DNA of 46,095 bases from a virus. Positions 7,809 to 16,435 of the stretch are shown piece by piece. The notes under the pieces are model-generated. The model searched no databases. It was not told the origin of the DNA and saw only the letters and a program-made list of their open reading frames with translations. Position numbers and translations under genes: made by a program. The stretch is taken from IMG/VR virus record IMGVR_UViG_3300035661_000106, positions 1 through 46,095 of that record, one strand, 5' to 3'. Every line of letters starts with the position of its first letter. Position 1 is the stretch's first letter.

Positions 7809-9596
7809 GTGTCAGCTTTGCGAGAAATCATTGCCAAATTCGGCTTTGACGTTGATTCCACGAAGCTGACACTGGCCGTCAAGGACGTTGACGCATTCGC
7901 CACGAAGCTGAAAACCCTGGCGGAGAAACTGGCCGGGGGTGATATCACCACAGGGATCAAGGACATGGTCTCTGATCTGAAAGATCAGACGGCCGAAATC
8001 AAAAGCCTGTCCAGGCTCACGGGCCAGACGTTCGCCGAAACCCAGCGCTGGGCGTCAGCTGCAAAGCTCAGCGGGTCCAATATCCAGGCCCTGGCTACGG
8101 GCTTCCGCGTTCTCCAAAAGAATGCCGCCGCGGCGGCCGGGGGCGTGGACGAAGCGGCCGGCGGCATTGTCGACGCTGGCGACGGCATGATCGAAGCCGC
8201 CCTGGGGAGCAAGGCTAGCAGGGAAGCATTCAAGGCCCTGGGCGTGGACGTGAAGGACGCCAGCGGCCAGATCAAATCTTCGTCTCAGCTCATGGGGGAC
8301 GCTGGGCTAGCCATTGCTGCGCTTAAAAGCCCGGCTGAGCGCTCAGCGTTTGCAATGAAGATCTTCGGCCGTTCGGGGACGGCCCTGTTACCTATGTTCG
8401 CCCAGGGGGAAAAGGGCTTACAGGGGTTCCTGGATACGATCGATCAGCTGGGCGGGGGTATCAGTGACGAAGCCGTCAAAGCCATGGCTGAAAACAGCCG
8501 GGCTTCTAAAGAATACGACATGGCGATCCTGTCGTTGAAATCGTCCCTGGTTACCGTGCTTCTCCCGGCCATGACGGCCAAAGTTCAGATCCTTTCCAGG
8601 ATCGTGGGATGGTGCGTCAAAGCCGCCCAGGGGACTGAGCTGATCAGGTCGGGGGTCATGATCCTGGCTGTGGCCATGCTCTGGCTAAAGCGCGCGGCAA
8701 TCGACGCCGGGATCAAATCGGCGCTGGCCTGGCTTCCTACGATCGCCCTGTTCGCCGTTCTGATTCTGCTAGTTGACGATATCACTACCGCTTTCAAGGG
8801 GGGTGACAGCGCGATCGGTAGGCTCCTGGATAAGATCGGCGGGGCTGGAACCAGCGCGGCCGTTCTGGGGAAAATGGGGAAGGACGCCGAAGATCTGGGA
8901 AAGAAGCTGGATATCCTTCCCACGATCGGGGCGAAAGTCGAAGAAGGGTTTTCAGTAGTCGGGGCGTCGATCGTTAGGTTCTTCGTGGACGATATCCCCG
9001 AAGCCTGGGGATTCCTGACGAAGGACCTTCACCCGCTGGATTTCCTGTCGAAGCTGAACGACAGTTTCACCCAGGGGTTACTGGACGTTATCCACGGGAT
9101 CATTAAGTGGACGAAAGACGCGGCCACGGCGATCACTGACGGGATCTCTGACGGGCTTCGGGACGGCTGGGTGAAGGTCAAAGCTACCTTCACAGAGCTT
9201 TTCACTAGCCTGAAAGACGATTTCAAAAAGTTTTTCAAGATCAATTCCCCGTCTAAGCTCTATTATGAACTGACCGGGTTTCTTCCTGACGGTATGATCG
9301 GTGCTCTGGCTGACGCGGCCCCGGCTGTCAGGTCTCAGGCGAACGATACCTGGGCCCAGGCCATGCCGGGCCAGGGCCAGTTCGCCCCGAATATCAAGGT
9401 TCAGACCGTGGCCCCCGCTGGGGGGCGTCAGGGCCCTTCTTCCAGGACTGCTAACGTGGACGCGAAGTATACGATCCAGGTCGTGGGCGGGGCCGGCGGG
9501 GGCGTCAGCGGGGCTGTCAGGGAAGGGATCGGCCAGGCGAACGGCGACGGAAACCGCGCTATGCTGGCCGCGCTGGAATCCGAACCGGAAGGCTGA
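7809..9596 (+). CDS. Tape measure protein
   Basis: 595 aa from a GTG. Long, Ala-rich and mostly helical, with an N-terminal region like myophage tape measures ('REIIAKFGFDVDSTKL'), a central part containing two hydrophobic segments (about 282-294 and 307-323), and a C-terminal Gly/Ala-rich tail. It sets tail length and is ejected with the DNA, where the hydrophobic part may help cross the inner membrane. At 595 aa the tail should be short. It follows the chaperone gene after 19 bases; the ribosome binding site is weak, suggesting coupling to the frameshift product. Confidence 0.9.
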   Translation: MSALREIIAKFGFDVDSTKLTLAVKDVDAFATKLKTLAEKLAGGDITTGIKDMVSDLKDQTAEIKSLSRLTGQTFAETQRWASAAKLSGSNIQALATGFRVLQKNAAAAAGGVDEAAGGIVDAGDGMIEAALGSKASREAFKALGVDVKDASGQIKSSSQLMGDAGLAIAALKSPAERSAFAMKIFGRSGTALLPMFAQGEKGLQGFLDTIDQLGGGISDEAVKAMAENSRASKEYDMAILSLKSSLVTVLLPAMTAKVQILSRIVGWCVKAAQGTELIRSGVMILAVAMLWLKRAAIDAGIKSALAWLPTIALFAVLILLVDDITTAFKGGDSAIGRLLDKIGGAGTSAAVLGKMGKDAEDLGKKLDILPTIGAKVEEGFSVVGASIVRFFVDDIPEAWGFLTKDLHPLDFLSKLNDSFTQGLLDVIHGIIKWTKDAATAITDGISDGLRDGWVKVKATFTELFTSLKDDFKKFFKINSPSKLYYELTGFLPDGMIGALADAAPAVRSQANDTWAQAMPGQGQFAPNIKVQTVAPAGGRQGPSSRTANVDAKYTIQVVGGAGGGVSGAVREGIGQANGDGNRAMLAALESEPEG

Positions 9597-9599
9597 TCA

Positions 9600-10316
9600 A
9601 TGCCTGTCTATCTTCTTCCTGACGATGGTTCTTCTATCATTGTCCAGTTCGATCTGACGCTGTCAGAGGGCCACGAAGCCACAGCCGAGGTCACGGATCA
9701 TCCAGTGGAGACTGGATCGAACGTCGCTGACCACATTCGGGCGAATCCCCCGAGCCTGAACCTGGAACTATACGTCACACAGACGCCGATTAATGATCTG
9801 GGCGGCCGTGGGTCGATCAATACCTACGAACTGACGATCCCCAAATACGAAGCCCCACTGGCCCCCACGCCTGGGGCTCTGTTCCGTCTGGCTGGGGACG
9901 CTATCGGGGCTGTGGTAGACGCGATCACTGGCGGCCCAGTGCCTATTAGAGCCCAGGTCCTGAGCTTCCCTGAGCCCTTCGATCGGGTCAAGGAAACCCA
10001 TACCACGCTCCTGGATCTGTTGAAGCGGGGCGTTACTTCGTCAGTCGTTACTTCAACGCTGACTTATGATCTAATGGCCCTGACGTCTGTCAGCCTTCCG
10101 ATCACTGAGCCCGGCGGGGGTTCGTTCGGCCTGGCCATGAAACAGATCAGGACCGTTACCACGGGAACCACGAAGGCCCCGAAGCCGGCCGAAAAAAGAG
10201 GGGCCCCAGGCCAGGCTAAGGGCGGCCAGGCGTCGAAGCCAGTGGGCGGAAAGGACGCCGTCAAAGCTTCGTCAGCCGCCGTCAAGGCGTTACAGGGCCT
10301 GGGGATCTTGCCATGA
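9600..10316 (+). CDS. Dit-like baseplate/tail tip protein
   Basis: 238 aa starting 3 bases after the tape measure stop. The N-terminus 'TLSEGHEATAEVTDHPVETG' followed by 'NPPSLNLELYVT' is the pattern of the Dit-like N-terminal domain of contractile phages, a hub joining tube and baseplate. The central part is beta-rich ('RVKETHTTLLDLLKRG'). The last 50 residues are a Lys/Ala/Gly-rich tail, unusual for the family, which may be flexible. Its stop overlaps the next start (ATGA). Confidence 0.8.
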   Translation: MPVYLLPDDGSSIIVQFDLTLSEGHEATAEVTDHPVETGSNVADHIRANPPSLNLELYVTQTPINDLGGRGSINTYELTIPKYEAPLAPTPGALFRLAGDAIGAVVDAITGGPVPIRAQVLSFPEPFDRVKETHTTLLDLLKRGVTSSVVTSTLTYDLMALTSVSLPITEPGGGSFGLAMKQIRTVTTGTTKAPKPAEKRGAPGQAKGGQASKPVGGKDAVKASSAAVKALQGLGILP

Positions 10317-10639
10317 GTGATCCGATTGAAATTCCCGTGGCCGAAGATACGCCCCTTTATTCAGAAAGGATCACACTGGACGGCCGGGATTTCCTTTTTG
10401 AATTCGACTGGAACGACAGGGAAGGGCGCTGGTATCTTTCGATCCGTTCGGTCAGTGGTTCGCCCCTGGTCCTGGGGATCAAGATCGTGGCAAACTGGCC
10501 CCTGCTCCACAGGTTCACGAATCCAGATCTTCCCCCGGGTAACCTGTTCGCGTCCGATCTTTCGCCAGAGGCCGGCGAATCCCCCGGCTTCCTGGAACTG
10601 GGGAAGCGCGTCAGGCTACTTTACTTTACCGTGAGCTGA
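10313..10639 (+). CDS. Baseplate plug protein (Pam3 gp18-like)
   Basis: 108 aa, ATGA overlap with the Dit-like gene. The sequence 'SERITLDGRDFLFEFDWNDR' followed by 'WYLSIRS' and, at the end, 'NPDLPPGNLFASDLS' is typical of the small plug protein described in the cyanophage Pam3 baseplate. It closes the tube in the pre-contraction state. Its presence marks the simple Pam3/Mu-like baseplate architecture rather than the T4-like one. Confidence 0.85.
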   Translation: MSDPIEIPVAEDTPLYSERITLDGRDFLFEFDWNDREGRWYLSIRSVSGSPLVLGIKIVANWPLLHRFTNPDLPPGNLFASDLSPEAGESPGFLELGKRVRLLYFTVS

Positions 10640-10643
10640 CATC

Positions 10644-11468
10644 ATGGCTGACGTCGAATTATTCGATCGCCGGATCAGGGTCGTGGTTTCGACAATCGAG
10701 ATCAAGGATCTTGATATGGCGTTCCGCGTCAAAAAATCCCTAAAGCCAGAACCAAACACAGCTGATCTGACGATCTGGAACCTGAACCCGGATCACCGAT
10801 CGGCCCTCGAACAATTGAAGATCGCCCCCGTCATGATCGAAGCCGGGTATAAGGGCGGCGTCTCTACTCTGTTCCTGGGTGACCTTCGGACAGCTACCAC
10901 GACGCACGAAGGGACCGATTACATTTCCCGTCTGGGCTCGGGGGACGGCGAAAAGAAGATCAAGAAAGCCAGGATCAATGTCAGCCTGAAAAAGGGGGCC
11001 GCTACCCCGGCGAAAGTTCTGGAAGCCGTCGCCAGGTCACTGGGCGTGGGGGAAGGGAACCTGAGCCAGGCCATGAGCCAGATCCAGGGGGCCGGGATTG
11101 CCAATCACTTCGCCGAAGGTGTAGTGATTAGCGGGTCAGCCTTCCGTGAAATGAATTCGATCTGTCGGTCACTCAGCCTGACGTGGTCAATTCAGGGTGG
11201 GAAGCTGCAAATCCTACCGCTGAAAACGGCGCTGGAAGGACAAGCGATCGTCGTTTCTGAAAGAACAGGAATGATCGGATCCCCGACTGTGGATAATGAC
11301 GGCGTCCTATCCGTGAAAATGCTCCTGGCCCCAGACGTGTTTCCTGGCCGGAAGATCGTCCTGGAAGCTGAGCGCCTGAAAGGTCAATACAGGATCGAAT
11401 CATGTTCATATTCCGGGGACACACACGGGGGTGACTGGTATATTGATATTGAAGCGAAGAGATACTGA
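10644..11468 (+). CDS. Baseplate hub protein (gp27-like)
   Basis: 274 aa, ATG start. 'DLTIWNLNPDHRSALEQL' (about 41-58) followed by 'VMIEAGYKGGVSTLFLGDLR' is the first tube-like domain common to gp27/gpD-family hubs. 'NSICRSLSLTWSIQGGKLQI' (about 173-192) is the second. The C-terminal 'GQYRIESCSYSGDTHGGDWY' is the usual final strand pair. It forms the trimeric hub that carries the spike encoded next. Confidence 0.85.
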   Translation: MADVELFDRRIRVVVSTIEIKDLDMAFRVKKSLKPEPNTADLTIWNLNPDHRSALEQLKIAPVMIEAGYKGGVSTLFLGDLRTATTTHEGTDYISRLGSGDGEKKIKKARINVSLKKGAATPAKVLEAVARSLGVGEGNLSQAMSQIQGAGIANHFAEGVVISGSAFREMNSICRSLSLTWSIQGGKLQILPLKTALEGQAIVVSERTGMIGSPTVDNDGVLSVKMLLAPDVFPGRKIVLEAERLKGQYRIESCSYSGDTHGGDWYIDIEAKRY

Positions 11469-11471
11469 CCC

Positions 11472-12119
11472 ATGGGCCTGAGCATTGATCAAGCTGAGCT
11501 AATCCGCCGGGCCCTGGAATCCAGGATCCTGGAAGTCTGGACGTCATTCCCGGCCAGGGTCACAGCCTATGACAGCGCCACACAGACGGCTGACGTGGCC
11601 CCCGTCATTCGCCGGCCACTACCTACCGAAGACGGGGGTTCAGTCGCCGAAGACTTGCCAGTGATCCCGAACGTGCCGATCCTATTTCCCAGGGGCGGGG
11701 GCGATTCATACGCCATGACCTGGCAAATCCAGCCAGGCGATCACGTCCTGGTCCACGTCAGCGCGGTTTCGTTCGCCGGCTGGCGAAGGACGGGCGAAAC
11801 GTCAGACCCGGGGGACGTCAGATCACACAGCCTGGGGAACGCTTACGCCATTCCAGGGGCGGCGCATAACGCCCAGTCAGCCGCTCTGGCTCAGGCCCAG
11901 GACGCCGCCATGGTCCTGGAAGCGCCGATGATCAAGCTAGGGGCTGGGGCTACCGATTTCGTGGCGCTGGCGTCAATCGTGATGGCAAATCTAAACGCCC
12001 TGAAAGACGCGATCGGTAACACGGTCGCTGTCCCGAATGACGGCGGGGCGGCCATTATCACGGCCGTGGCCGGCGTCTCATTCACTGACGTGAAAGCCTC
12101 GCAAGTAAAGGCGAAATGA
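11472..12119 (+). CDS. Baseplate spike protein (gp138/gpV-like)
   Basis: 215 aa. Residues about 18-125 contain 'PARVTAYDSATQTADVAPVI' and 'PILFPRGGGDSYAMTWQIQP', the OB-fold domain (gp138 N-terminal family) of central spikes; 'HSLGNAYAIPG' closes it. The remaining C-terminal region, Ala/Val-rich, would form the trimeric beta-helix needle. Three bases separate it from the hub gene. It punctures the outer membrane on contraction. Confidence 0.85.
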   Translation: MGLSIDQAELIRRALESRILEVWTSFPARVTAYDSATQTADVAPVIRRPLPTEDGGSVAEDLPVIPNVPILFPRGGGDSYAMTWQIQPGDHVLVHVSAVSFAGWRRTGETSDPGDVRSHSLGNAYAIPGAAHNAQSAALAQAQDAAMVLEAPMIKLGAGATDFVALASIVMANLNALKDAIGNTVAVPNDGGAAIITAVAGVSFTDVKASQVKAK

Positions 12120-12120
12120 T

Positions 12121-12495
12121 ATGGCTCTGGGCCTGTCCACGTTCGCCACGAACCCGGCCACGGGTAACCTTGAATTTCCTCTGAGAGTCATTCGCGGGGC
12201 CGAAGCCGTGGCCCAGCGAATCAGGATTCGCTTCCGCTGGTTCCTGGGGGAATGGTTTCTGGATACGCGCCAGGGCGTCCCTTACTTCCGGGACGTTCTG
12301 ATCAAGAATCCTGACCCTATCCTGATCAGCTTCATTTTCCGTCAGGTTCTCCTGACCACTCCCGGCGTCAAGTCTGTGGCGAAGATCCAGGCCGCGCTGG
12401 ATAAACAGACCAGGGCGCTACAGATAGACTTTGAAGCCACTCTGGATGATGGTACGATCTTAGCCCCCACGGCTGAACCTTTCATTATCGGGTGA
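12121..12495 (+). CDS. Baseplate wedge protein (gp25-like)
   Basis: 124 aa. 'QRIRIRFRWFLGEWFLDTRQ' followed by 'GVPYF' is the hallmark of gp25/gpW-like wedge proteins in this group, and the C-terminal part keeps the alpha/beta lysozyme-inhibitor-like pattern. It connects sheath and wedge. Start ATG is 1 base after the spike stop; its stop overlaps the next gene (GTGACC region). Confidence 0.88.
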   Translation: MALGLSTFATNPATGNLEFPLRVIRGAEAVAQRIRIRFRWFLGEWFLDTRQGVPYFRDVLIKNPDPILISFIFRQVLLTTPGVKSVAKIQAALDKQTRALQIDFEATLDDGTILAPTAEPFIIG

Positions 12496-13718
12496 CCATG
12501 CTCGGAACTTACGTCACGCCCCAGGGGCTACAGATTCCGACTGTTCAGGCGCTTCTGGATTCAATCGCTCAGGATCAGAGGTCCACGATCGATCCTCTCC
12601 TGAACACGGATCCTGACTCGCCCCAGGGCCAAATGAATGGGATCTTCGCGTCCCACTTGCGTGAGGCGTGGGAAGCCCTGGGCGTGGCCTATAACGGGGG
12701 TGATCCGAACGCGGCCGAGGATTTCTTACTGGATGCGATCGGGGCTATCACTGGCACGAAGCGCGCCCCAGCGACGCGATCGAAATTCGTGGGCGTGCGA
12801 CGGCTTCGCGTGAACCTGAATTCAGGGACGGGCCTACCGATCGGGACTACCTTCCACCCAGCTGGCGACCCTACGATCCTTTTCGCCACGTCTGAAAAGG
12901 TCAAAGCCACGGCTGGAACGGGGGATTATTTCGTTTCGGCCCTGTGTACTGTGACAGGCCCTGTCACCTGTAACGCCGGAACACTGACCGTGATCGCGTC
13001 CCCCTTCGTGGGCCTGAATTCGGTTACGAACGATTTCGACGCCCAGGTGGGACAGCTGCAAGACAATAACGCCCAGTATCGTTTAAGGCGTGAACAGGAA
13101 CTGAGAGCGACGGGATCCGGGACAGTGGATAGCCTTCGCGCTGACTTGCTGTCCTACGAAGACGAAAACGGGGCGAAGCCGATCCTAAGCGCGATCGTGT
13201 TTGAAAACACGACTGACGCTTTCAACGCGAACGGGCTTCCCCCTCATTCACTGGAATGCCTCGTTTTTGACGGCGTAGTCCCGGCCGTGCTGAACGACAC
13301 GATCGCTCAGGTGATCTGGAATTCCAAACCCGGCGGGATCCCTGTCGTGGGCGGGTCCTTCGGGACTGCAACGGATAAGATCGGGGCGCTTCGGGTCGTT
13401 CGCTTCTCCCGGCCCACGGTCAGCGAAGTGATCGCGAAGGCTACGCTGACGCTGACGAACCCGAATCAGGTTCCGTCCCAGTATGTGGCCCAGGTCAAGC
13501 AAGCGATCATCGATCGTTTCGCTTTGAAGGTCAGGCTTCCCGGGGTTGTGATCCGTTGCAATCACTACGAAGCGGCCGTGACCGATATCCCCGGGATCGA
13601 AGACTGTCTGATCCAGATCGGTTTCCTGGCTCAGGGGTTACAGGCCGTGGACGTCAATCTAGCCCTGGCCGTTCGTGAAATCGGGTTCATTCAAACCAGC
13701 GGGATCACGGTCGTATGA
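12492..13718 (+). CDS. Baseplate J-like wedge protein
   Basis: 408 aa starting at a GTG that overlaps the gp25-like stop. N-terminus 'TPQGLQIPTVQALLDSIAQD' and 'DPDSPQGQMNGIFASHLREA', then 'LRREQELRATGSGTVDSLRA' in the middle, are standard for Mu gp47/P2 gpJ-like proteins. These form the wedge ring that transmits the contraction signal. Length is normal. Confidence 0.9.
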   Translation: MTMLGTYVTPQGLQIPTVQALLDSIAQDQRSTIDPLLNTDPDSPQGQMNGIFASHLREAWEALGVAYNGGDPNAAEDFLLDAIGAITGTKRAPATRSKFVGVRRLRVNLNSGTGLPIGTTFHPAGDPTILFATSEKVKATAGTGDYFVSALCTVTGPVTCNAGTLTVIASPFVGLNSVTNDFDAQVGQLQDNNAQYRLRREQELRATGSGTVDSLRADLLSYEDENGAKPILSAIVFENTTDAFNANGLPPHSLECLVFDGVVPAVLNDTIAQVIWNSKPGGIPVVGGSFGTATDKIGALRVVRFSRPTVSEVIAKATLTLTNPNQVPSQYVAQVKQAIIDRFALKVRLPGVVIRCNHYEAAVTDIPGIEDCLIQIGFLAQGLQAVDVNLALAVREIGFIQTSGITVV

Positions 13719-14062
13719 TTTTCGACGTCCCCCAGGGAATCGTTTCCGTGGCCGCCGTGGGCGTCTGTAGCGCGGCCAGCTACGGAATCAAGCTGATCAC
13801 GTCAGAGGTCCTGGCGTATATCCGGGAAGGCCGGGCCGATCAAAAAGAGGTCCTGAAACTGACCCGGGATCTGGTAGCTCAGCTGGGCCTGAGCCGTGAA
13901 CTATCCGGGATCAAGCGCGCTGTTCTTCGCATGAATTCCCAGGCGTTCACTTGCGAGGCTTGCGGGGGCTGGGACGGCCCCGAAGACGAAAAGCCCAAAG
14001 GGCTGAAAGTGTGCGCTTGCTCAGAGCGACCCCCGCCCCTTTCCTCTCAGCCGAAAGCCTGA
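13715..14062 (+). CDS. Small membrane protein with Cys motif, possible lysis gene
   Basis: 115 aa; ATG overlaps the J-like stop (ATGA). A hydrophobic stretch covers residues about 8-30 ('GIVSVAAVGVCSAASYGIKL'). A charged helical region follows, and then CxxC ... CxC (about 80-101), a likely metal-binding knuckle. It opens a four-gene block ending with the endolysin, so a one-span holin-like or membrane-anchored lysis function is possible. No holin family signature is visible; the Cys motif is odd for a holin. Confidence 0.6.
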   Translation: MIFDVPQGIVSVAAVGVCSAASYGIKLITSEVLAYIREGRADQKEVLKLTRDLVAQLGLSRELSGIKRAVLRMNSQAFTCEACGGWDGPEDEKPKGLKVCACSERPPPLSSQPKA

Positions 14063-14065
14063 ACC

Positions 14066-14401
14066 ATGCGACGCCATGCGCTAATGCTCCTGTCCCTGTC
14101 GATCATCCTGACAGCCCTCGTGTGTCTGTCATGCGCTCAGGGGATCAGCCCTGTGATCAGCATGGCCAGGTCAGGGGCGTCCTTCGTATCCGCGGCCGAT
14201 CCCTTCCTTCGGTCCAGATACGAAGCCGAGCTGACGGCCTGTCTGGCGCTGGCGAAACCTGACCGGGATCCCTGTCTGGCCAGGGTGCGAAGTGAGTGGG
14301 CCCCTATCCGTCAGGGACTGGGGGATCTTCGCGTCGCATGGTGCGAATTCGAGCCGGCCAAATGCCAGGCCCAGGACGCGACGCACAATCAGAAAAGGTG
14401 A
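14066..14401 (+). CDS. Secreted or lipoprotein-like small protein
   Basis: 111 aa. N-terminal signal: Arg-Arg, then a hydrophobic core 'ALMLLSLSIILTALVCL' and Ser-Cys at about 22-23, a weak lipobox. The mature part has three more Cys (about 60, 70, 93) that could form disulfides in the periplasm. Between a membrane protein and the endolysin, an outer-membrane spanin-like role is attractive, but the low Pro content and the extra Cys do not match classical Rz1. Confidence 0.6.
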   Translation: MRRHALMLLSLSIILTALVCLSCAQGISPVISMARSGASFVSAADPFLRSRYEAELTACLALAKPDRDPCLARVRSEWAPIRQGLGDLRVAWCEFEPAKCQAQDATHNQKR

Positions 14402-14404
14402 CCC

Positions 14405-14596
14405 GTGGAAGCTCTGGACATGTTGATCAAGTTTCTGGCGTTCGCCCTTCCGAAGGTCCCAGGCCTGGCTGACGTGGCGAAAGACTTCTGGGGCCAGAAC
14501 AATCTGGGCCCCATGCCGCCGGATCTGGGGGCGTGGGATGACGTTGACGCGAGGGTCAATCAGGCCCGTGACACTCAAAATGAAAGGGGCCTGTGA
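14405..14596 (+). CDS. Small amphipathic protein in lysis block
   Basis: 63 aa from a GTG 3 bases after the previous stop. Residues 3-20 form a hydrophobic/amphipathic helix ('ALDMLIKFLAFALPKVPG'); the remainder is acidic and polar. Its TGA overlaps the ATG of the endolysin (TGATG). Function unknown; membrane association and a lysis role are inferred from position only. Confidence 0.55.
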   Translation: MEALDMLIKFLAFALPKVPGLADVAKDFWGQNNLGPMPPDLGAWDDVDARVNQARDTQNERGL

Positions 14597-15807
14597 TGTC
14601 CTGGCGTGCTGTTCAATCCCCGAAGAATCCGATCGCTCTCATGGTTGGCTGGCTGATTCCGAATCGCCCCGACCTGGATCAAAAGCTACGGGCCGCCCTT
14701 CCGGGCTGGGCGATCGTGGCCACTGACCTGGCCCCGCTGACTGTCACGTCAGCGGATATCCAGGCCGCCAGACGGGCCGTCAAAGCGCCCCAGTCCCTTC
14801 GCGTGGCCGGCATGGCCTGGTCAGCCGGCGTCCAGTCCTTGCGTTCGGCGATCGTGTCGAATGCTGTGGAATTCTGGGGCGTGGCCGCTTTCGACGGAAC
14901 CCACGCCAGGGTTCCCCCCGAGCCCTGGCAAATCACGGTCTGGGAACGCCTGGCCGAACGGGCCCAGGCTGGCCTGGGGCCCTTCGTGGCCACGTCCACG
15001 GCCATGACATACACGAAGGACATTCCCGCCGGCCAGAAGGGCCAGGCGTGGCCCACGGGCTGGGTTCTGGCGCGCGCGCTGGGGCGGCCTGACGGCGGCC
15101 TGATCCCTGGCGTACCTGTCGAAGACGGGGGCCTTTACGTGGCCTGCTACCCCAGCGACACGGGGCCCACGGCCGCCGCGAAGCACGCCCACGAAGACCA
15201 GATCCTGAACGTGGCCCCGCCCCTTCTGGCGCGCTTCTTCGGGCCGGGGCCGAGCCCCGAGCCGGCGGATAAGCCGATCGTCCAGGAGCCCCGCGCCCCC
15301 TGGCTGAACCCGTCCCTGGGGCTCGGGGCTCGGCTGGTCCTTTGGGGCCAGAACGAATTCCAGACCTGGAAGGATACTCCACTGGGCGAAAGCCTGGGCC
15401 CGAACGATTCGCCCCGGATCCGTGAATACCTGGGGCTTCCCTACAAGCGCCGGCTGACGGGCCAGGCGCTGACGCTTCGGGCCGTGGCATGGTGCGCCGC
15501 GGCGGCCTGCTACGGGATCACGGTCTGTTCCCTTTCGGGTGATCCGATGATCGCGATCCGGGTCAGCGGGATCGAACTGGAACAGGACGCGAAGGCGAAC
15601 CATACCTGGACCCATACCCCCGAGCCGGGATATCTGATCATCATGAGCCGTCCCGGCCCCAGCTGGGGGCGGCATGTCGGGATCGTGATCAGCGTCAACG
15701 CCGATGGCACGATCACGATCGTGGCCGGGAATGAAGGGGATACCTGGGGCGAACGAACGATCGCGCTGACTGACGCCGTCATTCTGGGTTACGTTCCGAT
15801 CAGCTGA
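14596..15807 (+). CDS. Bimodular endolysin: esterase-like plus Cys endopeptidase
   Basis: 403 aa from the ATG at 14596 (a GTG at 14593 is one codon upstream; the TGATG overlap favours the ATG). Residues about 245-400 match TIGR02594/CHAP-like lysins: 'QNEFQTWKDTPLGESLGPND' then 'PRIREYL', catalytic-type Cys in 'VAWCAAAACYG' (C300), 'GRHVGIVI' (H360) and 'VAGNEGD' (N379). Residues about 10-215 form a second alpha/beta domain with 'GMAWSAG' (S76), which looks like a nucleophile elbow, an Asp in 'FDGTH' (D100) and His residues at 197-199. That suggests an alpha/beta-hydrolase. The endopeptidase call is firm; the esterase call is inference. A Pro/Glu-rich linker (about 216-235) separates the two. 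Confidence 0.8.
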   Translation: MSWRAVQSPKNPIALMVGWLIPNRPDLDQKLRAALPGWAIVATDLAPLTVTSADIQAARRAVKAPQSLRVAGMAWSAGVQSLRSAIVSNAVEFWGVAAFDGTHARVPPEPWQITVWERLAERAQAGLGPFVATSTAMTYTKDIPAGQKGQAWPTGWVLARALGRPDGGLIPGVPVEDGGLYVACYPSDTGPTAAAKHAHEDQILNVAPPLLARFFGPGPSPEPADKPIVQEPRAPWLNPSLGLGARLVLWGQNEFQTWKDTPLGESLGPNDSPRIREYLGLPYKRRLTGQALTLRAVAWCAAAACYGITVCSLSGDPMIAIRVSGIELEQDAKANHTWTHTPEPGYLIIMSRPGPSWGRHVGIVISVNADGTITIVAGNEGDTWGERTIALTDAVILGYVPIS

Positions 15808-15812
15808 TCGCC

Positions 15813-16427
15813 ATGCCCTACGATATCACGCAATCCCCAGACCACGCCGATCGGGGCGTGGCGAAGTTCCTGGAACAGTTCAAAAACGATCCAGGGCTGG
15901 ACGCCGTGACAAGGTCCTACCTGAACCGGGTTCAGGAACTGGAAAACGCGATCTGGGAAGTGATCCTGATTCGGGGAATCGATCTGTCAGAGGGCGTGGG
16001 CCTGGACGTGATCGGCCGGGTCGTGGGGCGTGCTCGGCTGGGTCTGATCGATTCGGACTATCGGATCGCGCTTCGGGCCCAGATCCGAATCAACCGATCG
16101 TCTGGGACGCCAGAAGACTTGATCGCCGTCGCCGTGCTTTCGATGCCGGCCGGGTTTACGTTCTCTTATGACGAATTCCCCACGGCCACGATCGTGGTTC
16201 ACGTGAATGAACAGGTCGGGTTTAATATCCAGGTCCTGTTTGATAACCTGAATCGAACCAGGGCTGGGGGCGTGCGTCTGCTCCTGGAATACCCTTCGAT
16301 CGACGCTGACACGGCCTTCGCGTTCTCTAACGTCAGCGCCACAAGTGATCCCTTGAAAGGGTTCGGCGACGCTGTTACACCGCTTCCTAGCGTGGGCGGA
16401 TACCTGATCTCTGTGATCAGTTCATAG
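15813..16427 (+). CDS. Baseplate protein (DUF2612)
   Basis: 204 aa. 'LNRVQELENAIWEVILIRGI' then 'GVGLDVIGRVVGRARLGLID' and 'YRIALRAQIRINRSSGTPED' is the conserved DUF2612 core, equivalent to the gpI-like wedge protein that links J to the fibres. It is separated from the J-like gene by about 2.1 kb of lysis genes, which is unusual because the two normally adjoin. Confidence 0.88.
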   Translation: MPYDITQSPDHADRGVAKFLEQFKNDPGLDAVTRSYLNRVQELENAIWEVILIRGIDLSEGVGLDVIGRVVGRARLGLIDSDYRIALRAQIRINRSSGTPEDLIAVAVLSMPAGFTFSYDEFPTATIVVHVNEQVGFNIQVLFDNLNRTRAGGVRLLLEYPSIDADTAFAFSNVSATSDPLKGFGDAVTPLPSVGGYLISVISS

Positions 16428-16435
16428 GTGAAAGC

